The notes beneath the pieces are model-generated. The model did no database searches and was not told the DNA's origin. It saw only the letters and a list, made by a program, of their open reading frames with translations. This document shows positions 17,717 to 26,585 of a stretch of DNA of 55,897 nt, one piece after another (the first letter of the stretch is position 1; the number at the start of each line of letters is the position of its first letter). Source of the stretch: an uncultured Clostridia bacterium (GTDB lineage: Bacteria; Bacillota; Clostridia; Oscillospirales; Acutalibacteraceae); contig CAMNXD010000008.1 in NCBI GenBank assembly GCA_946566955.1, positions 1 to 55,897 of the forward strand, given 5' to 3'. Both the position numbers and the translations under genes were made by a program.

Positions 17717-18141
17717 TTTTAATCAAATTTATTATCTTGTAATTTTAACAGAAAAACTAGAAGGTTTCAAGAAATCAAGAGTAGGTTTGAGGATTTTTAA
17801 AAATACACTGAAAAAGTAAATTTGAAAAGAAGTTGGAAATCTGACTTTAATACTTTCTAAATACTATAAATTTATACTCGAAAACTTCAAATTCCCATTT
17901 TTTTCAAATTTTGTAAACTGTTATTTTGATTTTTCTTATTTTTTATTATCGATTTCAATAAGAATTTGTCCATAAGCTACAAATCTCCTCAAAATGCTTG
18001 TTTTTACCTTTTGTTTGTAATATAATTCTTAAGCGTTAAAAATTGTTGGTGATTTATTAAAAGTTATCCAAGAATTAAAAACTTTAAGTGTCAGTTTTAA
18101 CTTTATTGTTATTAAAATCAAATAGGAGCGTGTATTTATTT
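17717..18141. other. Divergent intergenic region without a gene
   Basis: 425 nt of very AT-rich sequence between the diverging miaB and response regulator genes. Apart from the promoter at 17998-18026 no coding region, RNA gene or clear repeat was recognised. Confidence 0.6.
17998..18026 (+). promoter_or_regulatory. Sigma-A-type promoter of the two-component genes
   Basis: TTGTTT, a 17-nt spacer and a perfect TATAAT. It leaves a leader of about 110 nt before the response regulator ATG. Confidence 0.5.
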
Positions 18142-18864
18142 ATGTCAGAGTCAACAAGTGGATTAGTTTACGTTGTAGATGATGAGCCAAATATAAGACG
18201 GCTTGCGTCACTAGCCCTTAAAGAGTATGGATTTGAAACTCAAGAATTTTCCGGAGGAGATGAACTTCTAAGAGCCGTCCAGAGACGTTCGCCAGATGCT
18301 ATAGTTCTAGACTGGGTTATGCCGGCACCGGATGGACTGAGCGTTTGTGGAAGACTGAAATTAGATAAAACTACTAAATCTATACCTATTTTAGTTTTAA
18401 CAGCTCGAAATGATGAGGTAGACTGCGTACTAGCACTAGAAATGGGTGCAGACGATTATCTTACAAAGCCCTTTAGCTTAAAAGAACTTTGCGCAAGAGT
18501 AAAAGCACTTATTCGTCGAGGTGAATATTTAAACACAAATTCTGGAAATAATGACATTATAACCTGTGGTGGAATAACGGTAAATCTTGCACGTAGAACC
18601 GTGTCTAAAGCTGGAGAAATAATTGATTTAACTATGAAAGAATTTGATCTTTTAACTTCACTTATGCTCAGCAAAGGAAGAGTTTTAAATAGAGATCAGC
18701 TCATGGAAAAGGTTTGGGACGTAGAGTTCAGCGGCGACGCAAGAACTGTAGATGTTCATATTCGGTATTTGAGACAAAAAATTGAAGATGACCCTGAAAA
18801 TCCTCGTTATATATTAACTGTTCGAGGCGTAGGATATAGATTCGCTTCTGAGGATGAACTTTAA
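18142..18864 (+). CDS. OmpR/PhoP-family response regulator
   Basis: A 240-residue DNA-binding response regulator. The receiver domain (about 8-125) has the acidic pocket VDDEPN, the phospho-acceptor D57 in IVLDWVMP, the Thr in LTARN, and the conserved Lys in LTKPFSLKEL. The winged-helix output domain (about 140-238) ends with TVRGVGYRF, typical of OmpR/PhoB. The ATG at 18142 was chosen because it gives a standard N-terminus; AGGAG lies 13 nt upstream, which is long. The histidine kinase follows after 16 nt. The signal and regulon are unknown; PhoP-like is the nearest named type. Confidence 0.93.
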   Translation: MSESTSGLVYVVDDEPNIRRLASLALKEYGFETQEFSGGDELLRAVQRRSPDAIVLDWVMPAPDGLSVCGRLKLDKTTKSIPILVLTARNDEVDCVLALEMGADDYLTKPFSLKELCARVKALIRRGEYLNTNSGNNDIITCGGITVNLARRTVSKAGEIIDLTMKEFDLLTSLMLSKGRVLNRDQLMEKVWDVEFSGDARTVDVHIRYLRQKIEDDPENPRYILTVRGVGYRFASEDEL

Positions 18865-18880
18865 TATTAAAGCTTAAGCT

Positions 18881-19639
18881 ATGATTGAGAGGTGCAAGAG
18901 CGGCTACAGTGGTTTTAATACCAGTAAAGAGTGTAGGCTCCGATTTATGAATCAGAAACTGGATTATTCAAATTTAAAAGATATTGTGCATGATTTAAAA
19001 ACTCCTATTACGTCTATTATAGGTTTTGTAGAGCTTTTAAAGCAGGGAAATCATGACGAAAAATCTACTTTCGAATTTTATGATATTATACTCTCTGAAT
19101 CTCAAAAGCTTTTAAAACTCGTAAATGAAATACTGTGCGTCCAGAAACATCAGATGGAAAGTGCAGAGAAAACATGCAATTTAAACATTCAAATAAATCG
19201 TTATATTAAAGAGCTCACTCCTCTTGCCCTTAAACGAAATATTGAAATTTCTATAAACAGCAATTCAAATGATATTTATGTTTCTATACCCGAAGATAAA
19301 ATATCTCGTATTTTAACAAATATTATTGAAAACGCTATAAAGTACAATAAAGAGCATGGAAAAGTATTTATTGACATATATAATGATAAAGGTAAGGTGT
19401 TTATTAAAATACGTGATACAGGTATAGGAATTCCAGAAAATGAAATAGACAAAATATTTAGCAAATACTACCGCTCGACTTTAACTCAAAACATGTGTAT
19501 TGAAGGTTCTGGAATAGGTCTTGCAATAGCAAATGACATTGTTCAGGAATATAGTGGTCAAATTAAAGTCAGTAGTAAGCTCGGAGAATACACGGAATTT
19601 ATAGTATCTTTTCCCTTATCACATATAAAAAAATTTTAA
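18881..19639 (+). CDS. Soluble sensor histidine kinase without a membrane segment
   Basis: A 252-residue HATPase histidine kinase, partner of the regulator 16 nt upstream. The dimerisation box is IVHDLKTPITSIIGF with phospho-acceptor H37. The ATPase motifs are NIIENAIKYN (N box), RDTGIGIPENEID (G1), KYYRS (F box) and GSGIGLAIA (G2). There is no transmembrane or extracellular sensing domain, only about 30 residues before the H box, so the kinase must sense a cytoplasmic cue or act with another protein. No Shine-Dalgarno precedes the ATG at 18881; an internal ATG at 18947 is a possible start that would leave only about 15 residues before the His. Confidence 0.9.
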   Translation: MIERCKSGYSGFNTSKECRLRFMNQKLDYSNLKDIVHDLKTPITSIIGFVELLKQGNHDEKSTFEFYDIILSESQKLLKLVNEILCVQKHQMESAEKTCNLNIQINRYIKELTPLALKRNIEISINSNSNDIYVSIPEDKISRILTNIIENAIKYNKEHGKVFIDIYNDKGKVFIKIRDTGIGIPENEIDKIFSKYYRSTLTQNMCIEGSGIGLAIANDIVQEYSGQIKVSSKLGEYTEFIVSFPLSHIKKF

Positions 19640-19694
19640 AACTACAGCGGAGGAAAATATAGTCTGAAGTTTAACCAGACTATTTAAATTTTTT

Positions 19695-20366
19695 ATGAAA
19701 GAAATTTTAACCAGCAAAAACTTTCTGGACGTATCTAAAACTTTAGCTAGCGAACTATTTAATGAAGAAGTTTATCCTTGGAAAACAATTCCTAAAATAA
19801 AAAGTTTTATCTTAAATATAGGTAAAGAGCTTTCTCAAGATGAATATGAAAAATTAAGCGATGACGTTTGGGTCTCTAAAAAGGCATCTATATATTCTTC
19901 GGCGTGCATCGAAGGACCAGCAATAATTCAAGAAGGTTCTCAAATAAGACACGGAGCGTTTATTAGAGGGTCAGTAATTGTGGGTAAAAATGCAGTCGTA
20001 GGGAATTCAACTGAACTTAAAAATTCAATTTTATTCGATGGAGTTCAAGTACCTCATTTTAATTACGTAGGAGACTCTATTTTAGGATATAAATCTCATC
20101 TCGGCGCAGGGTCGATAATTTCAAATGTTAAATCGGATAAATCTAATGTAAGTATAAACTTCCATGGAGAAAAGCTCGATACAGGACTTCGAAAATTTGG
20201 CGCAGTTTTAGGTGACTACACCGAAATAGGTTGCAATGCAGTTTTAAATCCTGGAACTATAATAGGACGCTGCACTACAGTATACCCCAATTCAATGGTA
20301 CGAGGGGTTTTGGGAGAAAATCTAATATTTAAAAGCCAGGATAAAATAGTAAAAAAAAGAATATAA
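19695..20366 (+). CDS. Hexapeptide-repeat (left-handed beta-helix) acyltransferase, GlmU C-domain-like
   Basis: A 223-residue protein with a helical N-terminus (about 1-55) and a left-handed beta-helix from about 62 to 215, read from hexad repeats such as VWVSKKASIYSSACIEGPAI and IGCNAVLNPGTIIG. The SILGYKSHLGAGSIISNVKSD segment resembles the acetyl-acceptor region of GlmU C-terminal domains, so glucosamine-1-phosphate N-acetyltransferase-like activity is the best guess. There is no pyrophosphorylase domain. It is followed by its own terminator. Confidence 0.7.
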   Translation: MKEILTSKNFLDVSKTLASELFNEEVYPWKTIPKIKSFILNIGKELSQDEYEKLSDDVWVSKKASIYSSACIEGPAIIQEGSQIRHGAFIRGSVIVGKNAVVGNSTELKNSILFDGVQVPHFNYVGDSILGYKSHLGAGSIISNVKSDKSNVSINFHGEKLDTGLRKFGAVLGDYTEIGCNAVLNPGTIIGRCTTVYPNSMVRGVLGENLIFKSQDKIVKKRI

Positions 20367-20375
20367 ATTAAATTA

Positions 20376-20405
20376 CCCTCTTACTTTTGTGAGAGGGCAT
20401 TTTTT
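20376..20405 (+). terminator. Rho-independent terminator after the hexapeptide-repeat gene
   Basis: A 9-bp stem (20376-20384 with 20389-20397, one G-T pair) with a TTTT loop, followed by CAT and a run of six T. Confidence 0.9.
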
Positions 20406-20421
20406 AACTGTGTCATTAATA

Positions 20422-20709
20422 TTAAGATCCAATATTGGTTTCAGGTGGTTCAGAGAATCCATCATCTATCATTTTTACTAATTGATCTACTGCTTCTTGC
20501 TCATCTTCGCCATCGGCTATTATTTTAATGGTTGTATCTCCGATTATTCCTAGAGATAGTATCCCTAATAAGCTTTTAGCATTTACTCTTCTTTCATCTT
20601 TTTCAACCCATAACGTTGATTTAAAAGTATTAGCTTTCTGAATAAAATAGGTTGCTGGTCTAGCGTAAAGTCCAACTTGATTTTTAACTGTTACTTCTTT
20701 CACATACAT
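20422..20709 (-). CDS. HPr-family protein with Tyr in place of the phosphorylatable His (Crh-like)
   Basis: A 95-residue HPr fold. In sugar-PTS HPr the sequence GLHARPA holds His15, which accepts phosphate from enzyme I. Here it reads GLYARPA with a TAC codon. The regulatory Ser46 region is intact as NAKSLLGILSLGI. The protein therefore cannot carry PTS phosphate at position 15 but could still be phosphorylated on Ser46, as in Bacillus Crh where His is replaced by Gln. A regulatory role in carbon catabolite control is inferred. The start ATG has a GGGGGA upstream, and the gene has its own strong promoter. Confidence 0.9.
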   Translation of the reverse strand: MYVKEVTVKNQVGLYARPATYFIQKANTFKSTLWVEKDERRVNAKSLLGILSLGIIGDTTIKIIADGEDEQEAVDQLVKMIDDGFSEPPETNIGS

Positions 20710-20766
20710 TGTGCGTTCCCCCTAATTTTTAATATGAAAAGAATTTGTTTTCTAGCACTTAAAATA

Positions 20767-20810
20767 GTTTCATTATTGAAACATTATAGCATAACGGTTA
20801 TTTTAGTCAA
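20767..20810 (-). promoter_or_regulatory. HPr/Crh-like gene promoter with an inverted repeat over the start site
   Basis: TTGACT at 20805-20810, a 16-nt spacer, and TATAAT at 20783-20788 with an extended TGC just before it. Directly downstream, GTTTCA and TGAAAC (20767-20782, 4-nt spacer) form an inverted repeat that covers the expected transcription start, so it may be an operator. Confidence 0.7.
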
Positions 20811-20938
20811 TAAAAAAAAGATATTTTATACATTTATCTCAATTTGGAACAACTATGAACACCTTACATATACATAACTATCAAATTTATAGGTATTTTT
20901 ATGAAATTTTACCATCCATTTAATTCCAACTGCAAAAA

Positions 20939-21637
20939 TTATTTTTCAGTAGATTTAAGTTTTTCTAGTATATCTGGACGAAGTTTTTTTGTTTCCAAAA
21001 GAGATTGCTCTTTTTTCCATTTTTCTATATTTGCATGATGACCTGAAAGCAAAACTTCTGGAACTTCTCTGTCCTTCCACTTATAGGGCTTAGTATATTG
21101 AGGATATTCTAAAAGCTTTTTAAAATGACTTTCTTCCTCGAAACAAGAATTATCTGAAAGAACTCCTGGCATCAACCGTACCATAGAGTCTACAAGTGCA
21201 AGTCCAGGTATTTCGCCGCCTGTTAAAACGTAATCCCCTATAGATATTTCAGTGTCTATTAATTCGTCAATTAAGCGTTGATCTACACCTTCATAGTGAC
21301 CACAGAGTACTGCAATATTTTCAAAGCCTGATAAACTTTTAACCATTTCCTGATTTAAAGTCTTTCCCTTCGGAGACATATATATAAACAAAGGGCGCGT
21401 CTTTCGTAAGCTGCAAATATACTCAAAGCATTTATATATAGGTTCTGCTTTCATAAGCATACCTTTGCCTCCTCCGTAAGGGGTGTCATCTACTCGCTTG
21501 TGCTTATCATATGCGAAGTCACGTATTTGGTGACAGTTTATAGAAACTAAATTTTTACTTCTTGCTCGTCCAATTATACTCTGCGAAAGAACCGCTTCGC
21601 ACATTTCTGGAAATAGAGTTAAAATATCAATTATCAT
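20939..21637 (-). CDS. trmD: tRNA (guanine-N1)-methyltransferase
   Basis: Methylates G37 in tRNAs to prevent frameshifting; a SPOUT knot enzyme. The 232-residue protein has the opening MIIDILTLFPEM, the catalytic DDTPYGGGKGM, LLCGHYEG-like VLCGHYEGVDQR, and EISIGDYVLTGGE in the knot. The ATG at 21637 was chosen over upstream options because GAGGA lies 8 nt before it and the family N-terminus starts there. It overlaps the rimM stop by 11 nt, indicating coupling. The usual next gene, rplS, is not here; the plus-strand side ends in a short spacer before the HPr-like gene. Confidence 0.97.
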   Translation of the reverse strand: MIIDILTLFPEMCEAVLSQSIIGRARSKNLVSINCHQIRDFAYDKHKRVDDTPYGGGKGMLMKAEPIYKCFEYICSLRKTRPLFIYMSPKGKTLNQEMVKSLSGFENIAVLCGHYEGVDQRLIDELIDTEISIGDYVLTGGEIPGLALVDSMVRLMPGVLSDNSCFEEESHFKKLLEYPQYTKPYKWKDREVPEVLLSGHHANIEKWKKEQSLLETKKLRPDILEKLKSTEK

Positions 21638-22142
21638 CAAATATTCCTCGAATTGGATTAATATAAATGCAATTTTCTTCAAGGTCTACTTTTGAAATTG
21701 TACCTGGAATAATAGGTACCAGATATTCCTTGCCTTCTATGTCCTTTATTACATAAATATCATTTGATCCGGTATTTATTACGTCTTTAAGGACTCCATA
21801 AGTGATACTTCCATCAACATTTACAACGCTGCAATCTATTAAGTCTTCTATGAAATATCTATCTTCTTTAATAGGTATATCGCGTTTATATGCATAAAGC
21901 ACTTTGCCTCTTAAAGTTTCTGCTTCAGACCTAGTATTTATGGATCTAAGTTTAATAAGAACGTGCGATTTATGAAATTTCATGCTTAAAATGTCTAGAG
22001 GCGACGTATTAATCTCAGTGAACATCTTTTTAATGCTGCAAAAATCTTTTAAACTATCGCACCAGCTTTCTACTTTCAATTCCCCTAAAAGCCCATGCGC
22101 CCCTACAATTTTACCTATAGAAAGATATTCTTTCTTAGTCAT
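21627..22142 (-). CDS. rimM: 16S rRNA processing protein RimM
   Basis: Assists maturation of the 30S head near S19. The 171-residue protein has the N-terminal barrel (SIGKIVGAHGLLGELKV) and the C-terminal PRC barrel with the VNTGSNDIYVI and YLVPIIPGTISKVDLEE segments. AAGGAG lies a few nt before the ATG. A 131-nt spacer with secondary structure separates it from khpA. Confidence 0.95.
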   Translation of the reverse strand: MTKKEYLSIGKIVGAHGLLGELKVESWCDSLKDFCSIKKMFTEINTSPLDILSMKFHKSHVLIKLRSINTRSEAETLRGKVLYAYKRDIPIKEDRYFIEDLIDCSVVNVDGSITYGVLKDVINTGSNDIYVIKDIEGKEYLVPIIPGTISKVDLEENCIYINPIRGIFDDN

Positions 22143-22273
22143 AATTCTCCTTTATTTAATACATAATATTATGCGCTTCCCGTGAGGTCGTAATGCTAAG
22201 CCCAGTGAATAAATGAAAGACGTTCGGAAATTAGCAGTTGCACCGAACGAATTTCTTAACTTAAAAACTAAAA
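22143..22273 (-). other. Structured spacer between khpA and rimM
   Basis: 131 nt, richer in GC than most spacers here. On the minus strand GTTCGG pairs with CCGAAC across a 15-nt loop (22225-22251 region), and GCTT pairs with AAGC around a second GC-rich segment near 22175-22197. No known RNA family is recognised. It may be a leader of rimM-trmD or a decayed element. Confidence 0.35.
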
Positions 22274-22519
22274 TCAAACTATTTCTACAGCTATCCTTAA
22301 ATTATTTTTTATAGCCGCCGCTCTTGCAATACTTTTAATAGACTTAACAATACGTCCCTGGCGCCCTATTACTCTACACATATCCAAGCTTTCAACACTA
22401 ACTTTATATAAAATCAAATCACCTGAATCTGTGAGTTCGCGCTCCACTTTAACTGCATCTGGATGAAGCACCAGTTTTTTAATTATAACGTAAAGTAAAT
22501 TTTCAATTAGATCTTCCAT
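22274..22519 (-). CDS. khpA: KH-domain RNA-binding protein KhpA (YlqC)
   Basis: An 81-residue single KH-domain protein. The GXXG loop is seen as VIGRQGRIVKSI. Family members bind RNA, often with KhpB, and affect division and envelope homeostasis in Firmicutes. Its place between rpsP and rimM is the conserved one. The ATG at 22519 lies 32 nt after rpsP. Confidence 0.9.
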   Translation of the reverse strand: MEDLIENLLYVIIKKLVLHPDAVKVERELTDSGDLILYKVSVESLDMCRVIGRQGRIVKSIKSIARAAAIKNNLRIAVEIV

Positions 22520-22551
22520 GTAAACTTTATTCTCTCCTGACTAGGTGGCAA

Positions 22552-22800
22552 TCACTTCTCGGATGATTTCAGACTATTAATTATGCTCTTTACTCGCTCT
22601 GTGGGTTGAGCACCATTGCGAATCCATTTTTCTACCTTTTCCATATCAAGTTTTATCTCTGATGGTTCAACCATAGGGTTGTAGTGTCCTATTTCTTCAA
22701 TGCATCTTCCATCGCGAGGTGCACGTGAATCCGCTACTACTATTCTGTAAAAGGGTTTTTTGTTAGCTCCCATTCTTCTGAGTCTTATTTTAACTGCCAT
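22552..22800 (-). CDS. rpsP: 30S ribosomal protein S16
   Basis: An 82-residue protein beginning [20 protein letters not shown], the S16 signature, with [17 protein letters not shown] after it. GGAGG lies upstream of the ATG. It follows ffh after a 167-nt structured spacer. Confidence 0.98.
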   Translation of the reverse strand: MAVKIRLRRMGANKKPFYRIVVADSRAPRDGRCIEEIGHYNPMVEPSEIKLDMEKVEKWIRNGAQPTERVKSIINSLKSSEK

Positions 22801-22967
22801 TTTTGTTTTCCTCCATTTAAATTTTTTATTTTATATTTGGCATATCATTCTTGCCTCACTTCTTTAAAGTGAAGTCTGCAAGCCAGATTATAGAGTTCCC
22901 GCTTGCCGTGCGGTGCTCTTATTTTTCAAACTGCTTCACTCCTTTTTAGTTAGAATATTTATAAAGG
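22801..22967 (-). other. Structured spacer between ffh and rpsP
   Basis: 167 nt without a gene. On the minus strand there is GCAAGC pairing with GCTTGC (about 22887-22915) and an 8-bp stem with a TAAAG loop (about 22859-22881). It could be an autoregulatory leader of rpsP or a processing site; no named RNA element is recognised. Confidence 0.35.
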
Positions 22968-24302
22968 CTATCCAAAAAGCTTGGGGAATCGGATTTTAGG
23001 AATACCTTTTTTAAATTTTCCTCCAAATTTTTTCATCATTTTTTGCATTTGCTCAAATTGTTTAAGCAGTTTATTAACATCCTCTACTTTTACTCCGCTG
23101 CCATTTGCAATCCTTCTTTTTCTTGAAGGGTTTATTATAGATGGCTTTTTCTTTTCTTCGGGCGTCATAGATAAGATAATAGAAAAAGTTTTATCCATTA
23201 TTTTATCATCGATATCAACGCCTTTTAAGTGCTTATCTACTCCCGGGAGTTTAGAAAGAATAGACTTTAAAGGCCCCATTTTTTTAATTTGAATCAACTG
23301 CTCTTTTAGGTCATCTAAATCAAAGGTGTTTTTCTGGAGCTTTTGAGCCATTTTCTCAGCTTGCTTTTTGTCAAAGCTTGATGCTGCATCTTCAATCAAG
23401 GTTAAAATATCGCCCATTCCAAGAATTCTTGAGGCCATGCGATCTGGATGAAAATCTTCTAAATTTTCAAGTTTTTCACCACTTCCTATGAACTTTATGG
23501 GTTTACCCGTAACTGCTTTAATCGAAAGAGCTGCGCCGCCGCGGGTATCACCGTCCAGCTTAGTAAGTATTACACCGCTGATTTCTAAAAGCTCATCAAA
23601 AGCTTTTGCCATATTTACTGCATCTTGACCAGTCATAGCGTCAACTACCAATAGAATTTCCGAAGGGTTAAGCAAATTCTTTAAATCTTCTAATTCTTTC
23701 ATTAAAGTCTCATCAATATGAAGGCGTCCTGCGGTGTCTAAAAGAATTACGTCATGGCCGTAATCTCTTGCGTAGCTCAAAGATTTTTTTGCAACTTCCA
23801 ATGGTGAAACTATACCCATTTCAAATACGTGAACACCTATTTGTGAGCCTAAAATTTTGAGTTGATCTATTGCAGCAGGGCGATAAACGTCACATGCAAC
23901 CAAAAGAGGTCTTCTACCTTGCTTTTTAAGCATCAAAGCTAATTTAGCTGCGTGAGTAGTTTTACCTGACCCTTGAAGTCCGCAAAGCATCATAACAGTT
24001 GGAGGCTTTGAGGAAAATCGTAAGCGATTCTTTTCTTGCCCCATTAAAGAAGTAAGTTCTTCGTTTACAATTTTTATAACCATTTGTGCAGGAGTTAAGC
24101 TTTCAAGGACCTCGGATCCAACTGCTCGCTCAATTACCTTGTTAGTAAAATCCTTCGCAACTTTATAGTTGACGTCTGCTTCTAAAAGGGCCATACGTAC
24201 TTCCCGCATAGAAGTTTTAACGTCTGATTCGGTAAGTTTACCCTTTGATTTTAACTTTTTAAACGCTGCTGCAATTTTTTCTGTAAGACTTTCAAAGGCC
24301 AA
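22968..24302 (-). CDS. ffh: Signal recognition particle protein Ffh
   Basis: GTPase that brings ribosomes with nascent membrane proteins to FtsY. Length 444 residues. The N domain comes first, then the G domain with [21 protein letters not shown], and TKLDGD, then the methionine-rich M domain ending with [18 protein letters not shown]. The start is TTG at 24302 with AGGTG 6 nt upstream. ylxM lies 16 nt before it, the usual arrangement. Confidence 0.97.
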   Translation of the reverse strand: MAFESLTEKIAAAFKKLKSKGKLTESDVKTSMREVRMALLEADVNYKVAKDFTNKVIERAVGSEVLESLTPAQMVIKIVNEELTSLMGQEKNRLRFSSKPPTVMMLCGLQGSGKTTHAAKLALMLKKQGRRPLLVACDVYRPAAIDQLKILGSQIGVHVFEMGIVSPLEVAKKSLSYARDYGHDVILLDTAGRLHIDETLMKELEDLKNLLNPSEILLVVDAMTGQDAVNMAKAFDELLEISGVILTKLDGDTRGGAALSIKAVTGKPIKFIGSGEKLENLEDFHPDRMASRILGMGDILTLIEDAASSFDKKQAEKMAQKLQKNTFDLDDLKEQLIQIKKMGPLKSILSKLPGVDKHLKGVDIDDKIMDKTFSIILSMTPEEKKKPSIINPSRKRRIANGSGVKVEDVNKLLKQFEQMQKMMKKFGGKFKKGIPKIRFPKLFG

Positions 24303-24318
24303 AATATCACCTATCTTT

Positions 24319-24681
24319 CTAAATATTCATCAGATTATCCACGGTGTCTTTTATATTTTTTAGCGTAAAACTTGAAATAGAATCTGCGTTTGGCTTAATT
24401 TCATCCTCTAATTTAAACGTTAGCTTTTTTATTTGCTTTAAGCTCTTTTTTATTTTCAAATATTTTTCCATAAGTCCGAGTGAATGCTCGAGCTTATGTA
24501 ATGTCATCTCTGCCCTTCGAATGGAGTCATAAACTCCCTGCCGAGACTTCCCTAAAGCGCTTCCGATTTCTGCCAGAGATAAATCTTGATTATAATATAA
24601 ATCTATGCTTTCGAATTGGATTTTTGAAAGTATTTTTCCGTATAAATCTAAAAGCATCGGAATTTTTGCGTCTTTGTTCAT
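24319..24681 (-). CDS. ylxM: YlxM/UPF0122 family helix-turn-helix protein
   Basis: A 120-residue protein with a sigma-70 region-4-like helix-turn-helix (YYNQDLSLAEIGSALGKSRQ, about residues 28-47). YlxM is encoded before ffh in most Firmicutes and is proposed to modulate the SRP pathway. The C-terminal third is helical and lysine-rich. It is the first gene of the ylxM-ffh-rpsP-khpA-rimM-trmD run. Confidence 0.88.
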   Translation of the reverse strand: MNKDAKIPMLLDLYGKILSKIQFESIDLYYNQDLSLAEIGSALGKSRQGVYDSIRRAEMTLHKLEHSLGLMEKYLKIKKSLKQIKKLTFKLEDEIKPNADSISSFTLKNIKDTVDNLMNI

Positions 24682-24894
24682 AAAATCCCACTTTTCATTT
24701 TTGAAAAATCATCTGGTAAATTTCGAAAGTCTTAATATAATTAAAATCCAGGTGTGTAAAGCTAACTACTTTACAGCTTAGTTTATAGTAAGGATTTATT
24801 TTTGTCAAGAGAAATTTTGAAGTAATAATAATTTTATAAATTTAGTATAGATGTCAATAAGGAAATTTATGAAGCAAAATAAGGAAGGATAAAT

Positions 24895-25782
24895 GTGCAG
24901 ATTAAGTTTTACGTGAAAAAAAGCTTTGGAATAAAGCTGCTGATTTTAATGCTATGCCTGATATCTTCGGCCGTTTCTCTCTCATGCTGGACTTTTTCTT
25001 CTAATAAATCTCCCGAACCTCCATCTAACACTGAAGCTGTGAAATTACCCGTACTAATGTATCATCTTGTTCTTAAGAATCCTGGAGTAAAGAATAAATT
25101 TATTGTTTCGTGCTCTACTTTTGAAGAAGACCTTAAGTACATAGCAGACAATGGATATACAACTATATTTGTTAAGGATCTCATCGATTACACAGAAGGA
25201 AAAACAGATTTACCACCTAAACCTATTCTTCTAACCTTTGATGACGGAGCTTATAACAATTATCTTTATGCTTTTCCAATAGCTCAAAAATATAGTGCAA
25301 AATTTGTGTTTTCTCCTATTGCTAAGGAAGCGGAAAAGTATAGTAGTATAAAAGATGAAAATCCCACTTACGCTCACGCAACTTGGAAGCATATAGCTGA
25401 GATGTCTAGTAGTGGACTCGTGGAGGTGCAAAATCATACCTATAATATGCACTCTAGCGGTAAAAGTCGTGTAGGATGCACAAAGCGCTCGGGAGAATCT
25501 TTGGCAGAATATCAGAAAAAATTAACTGAAGATATAGCTAAAGCTCAAGAGCTTATAAAAGAAAATACAGGCATTGAACCCAGCGCGATGTTTTATCCTT
25601 TCGGTGCAAAAAGCAAGGATACCGAACCTATTATAAAGTCCTTGGGTTTTAAAGCTAGTTTTATGTGCGAAAGTAAATTAAACTACATAACGCGAAATCC
25701 GGAGTGCCTTTTTGGTCTTCATAGATTTCTAAGGCCTCCCGGAGTACCCTCAAAGAAATTTTTTAGTTCCTTTGAAAAATAA
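24895..25782 (+). CDS. Polysaccharide deacetylase (NodB domain), exported
   Basis: A 295-residue carbohydrate esterase family 4 protein. A hydrophobic export/anchor segment covers about residues 12-33. The NodB domain has motif 1 LTFDDG (metal and catalytic Asp), motif 2 H-x3-H in NHTYNMHS, and FYPFG as motif 3. The LPVLMYH opening is typical of clostridial CE4 proteins. It would remove acetyl groups from peptidoglycan or another surface glycan. The start is GTG at 24895 with AAGGAAGGA upstream. The next gene is a cell-wall amidase-like protein, which suggests a wall-remodelling pair. Confidence 0.85.
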   Translation: MQIKFYVKKSFGIKLLILMLCLISSAVSLSCWTFSSNKSPEPPSNTEAVKLPVLMYHLVLKNPGVKNKFIVSCSTFEEDLKYIADNGYTTIFVKDLIDYTEGKTDLPPKPILLTFDDGAYNNYLYAFPIAQKYSAKFVFSPIAKEAEKYSSIKDENPTYAHATWKHIAEMSSSGLVEVQNHTYNMHSSGKSRVGCTKRSGESLAEYQKKLTEDIAKAQELIKENTGIEPSAMFYPFGAKSKDTEPIIKSLGFKASFMCESKLNYITRNPECLFGLHRFLRPPGVPSKKFFSSFEK

Positions 25783-25849
25783 CTTGGTCATTCATGCTTA
25801 AATAAATTTTTTCATATAAATTTAAAAATTAAAAGTGGAGTGTGAAATA

Positions 25850-26578
25850 ATGCCAACTGTTTATTTTAAAACTGTTTCTCAAGGAAATTCCTTACTTCCT
25901 GGAGCAGTGAGTGAAGATTATTATCTCGAATTATTACTCAGTGAAACTGCTTCATGTTTAAATGCCAATGCTATTAGCTATGAAGTTCTCGGTAAGGATG
26001 AAAACTTAAATAAAAATATCTTAGCAAGCTCTGGAAACCGCGAAGCAGAATCCGTGGCTTTAACTCTTCAAATAGATTCTTCTGGAGATAGTTCTTCTAA
26101 ACGTCAGCTTAAAATCTTATTTAAGGATCAAAACCCCGAGTCTAGAAGGTTAGCAGCAATCTTTTTTGAAAATATTAAAAAAATTTACTCAGGTCCCCTT
26201 ATTATGGAGGCATATACAAATGATCTTCACAGCCAAGAAGAAATGAACTTAGTTCCAAGCGTCAAAATTATTTTAGAGCAGTTTTTAACCCCTGAAGACA
26301 TATCGTGGATACGCCAGAATGTGGATGAAATTTCTAAGCAGCTTATAATCTCACTCGATGAATATTTTGGTCTTCCGTTTGTGGCCTGCGACGCACCTGG
26401 AGTAGGAATGGCTAAAAAAGACGAAAGTTTAAGAAAAAGACCAAATCTAAATTCAGAAATAATTGGAAGCACAGAGGCAAATAGTAAAGTGGACGTTCTT
26501 GGTCAGTGGGAGGATTGGTACGTAGTAGGGAAAAACCATAGTTTAGGCTACGTGCAAACAAAATTTATAGAACTTTAA
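25850..26578 (+). CDS. Degenerate amidase-3-like protein with C-terminal SH3 domain
   Basis: A 242-residue protein. Residues about 3-175 follow the outline of an N-acetylmuramoyl-L-alanine amidase of the amidase-3 type (opening PTVYFKTVSQGN, and VKIILEQFLTPEDISWI near its end), but the expected zinc histidines are not visible. Residues about 185-242 look like a bacterial SH3 domain (KKDESLRKRPNLNSEIIG, then LGQWEDWYVVG and GYVQTKFIEL). It is probably a wall-binding or regulatory pseudo-enzyme (inference). There is no signal peptide. The ATG at 25850 was chosen because GGAG lies about 10 nt upstream. Confidence 0.5.
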   Translation: MPTVYFKTVSQGNSLLPGAVSEDYYLELLLSETASCLNANAISYEVLGKDENLNKNILASSGNREAESVALTLQIDSSGDSSSKRQLKILFKDQNPESRRLAAIFFENIKKIYSGPLIMEAYTNDLHSQEEMNLVPSVKIILEQFLTPEDISWIRQNVDEISKQLIISLDEYFGLPFVACDAPGVGMAKKDESLRKRPNLNSEIIGSTEANSKVDVLGQWEDWYVVGKNHSLGYVQTKFIEL

Positions 26579-26585
26579 AATATTT

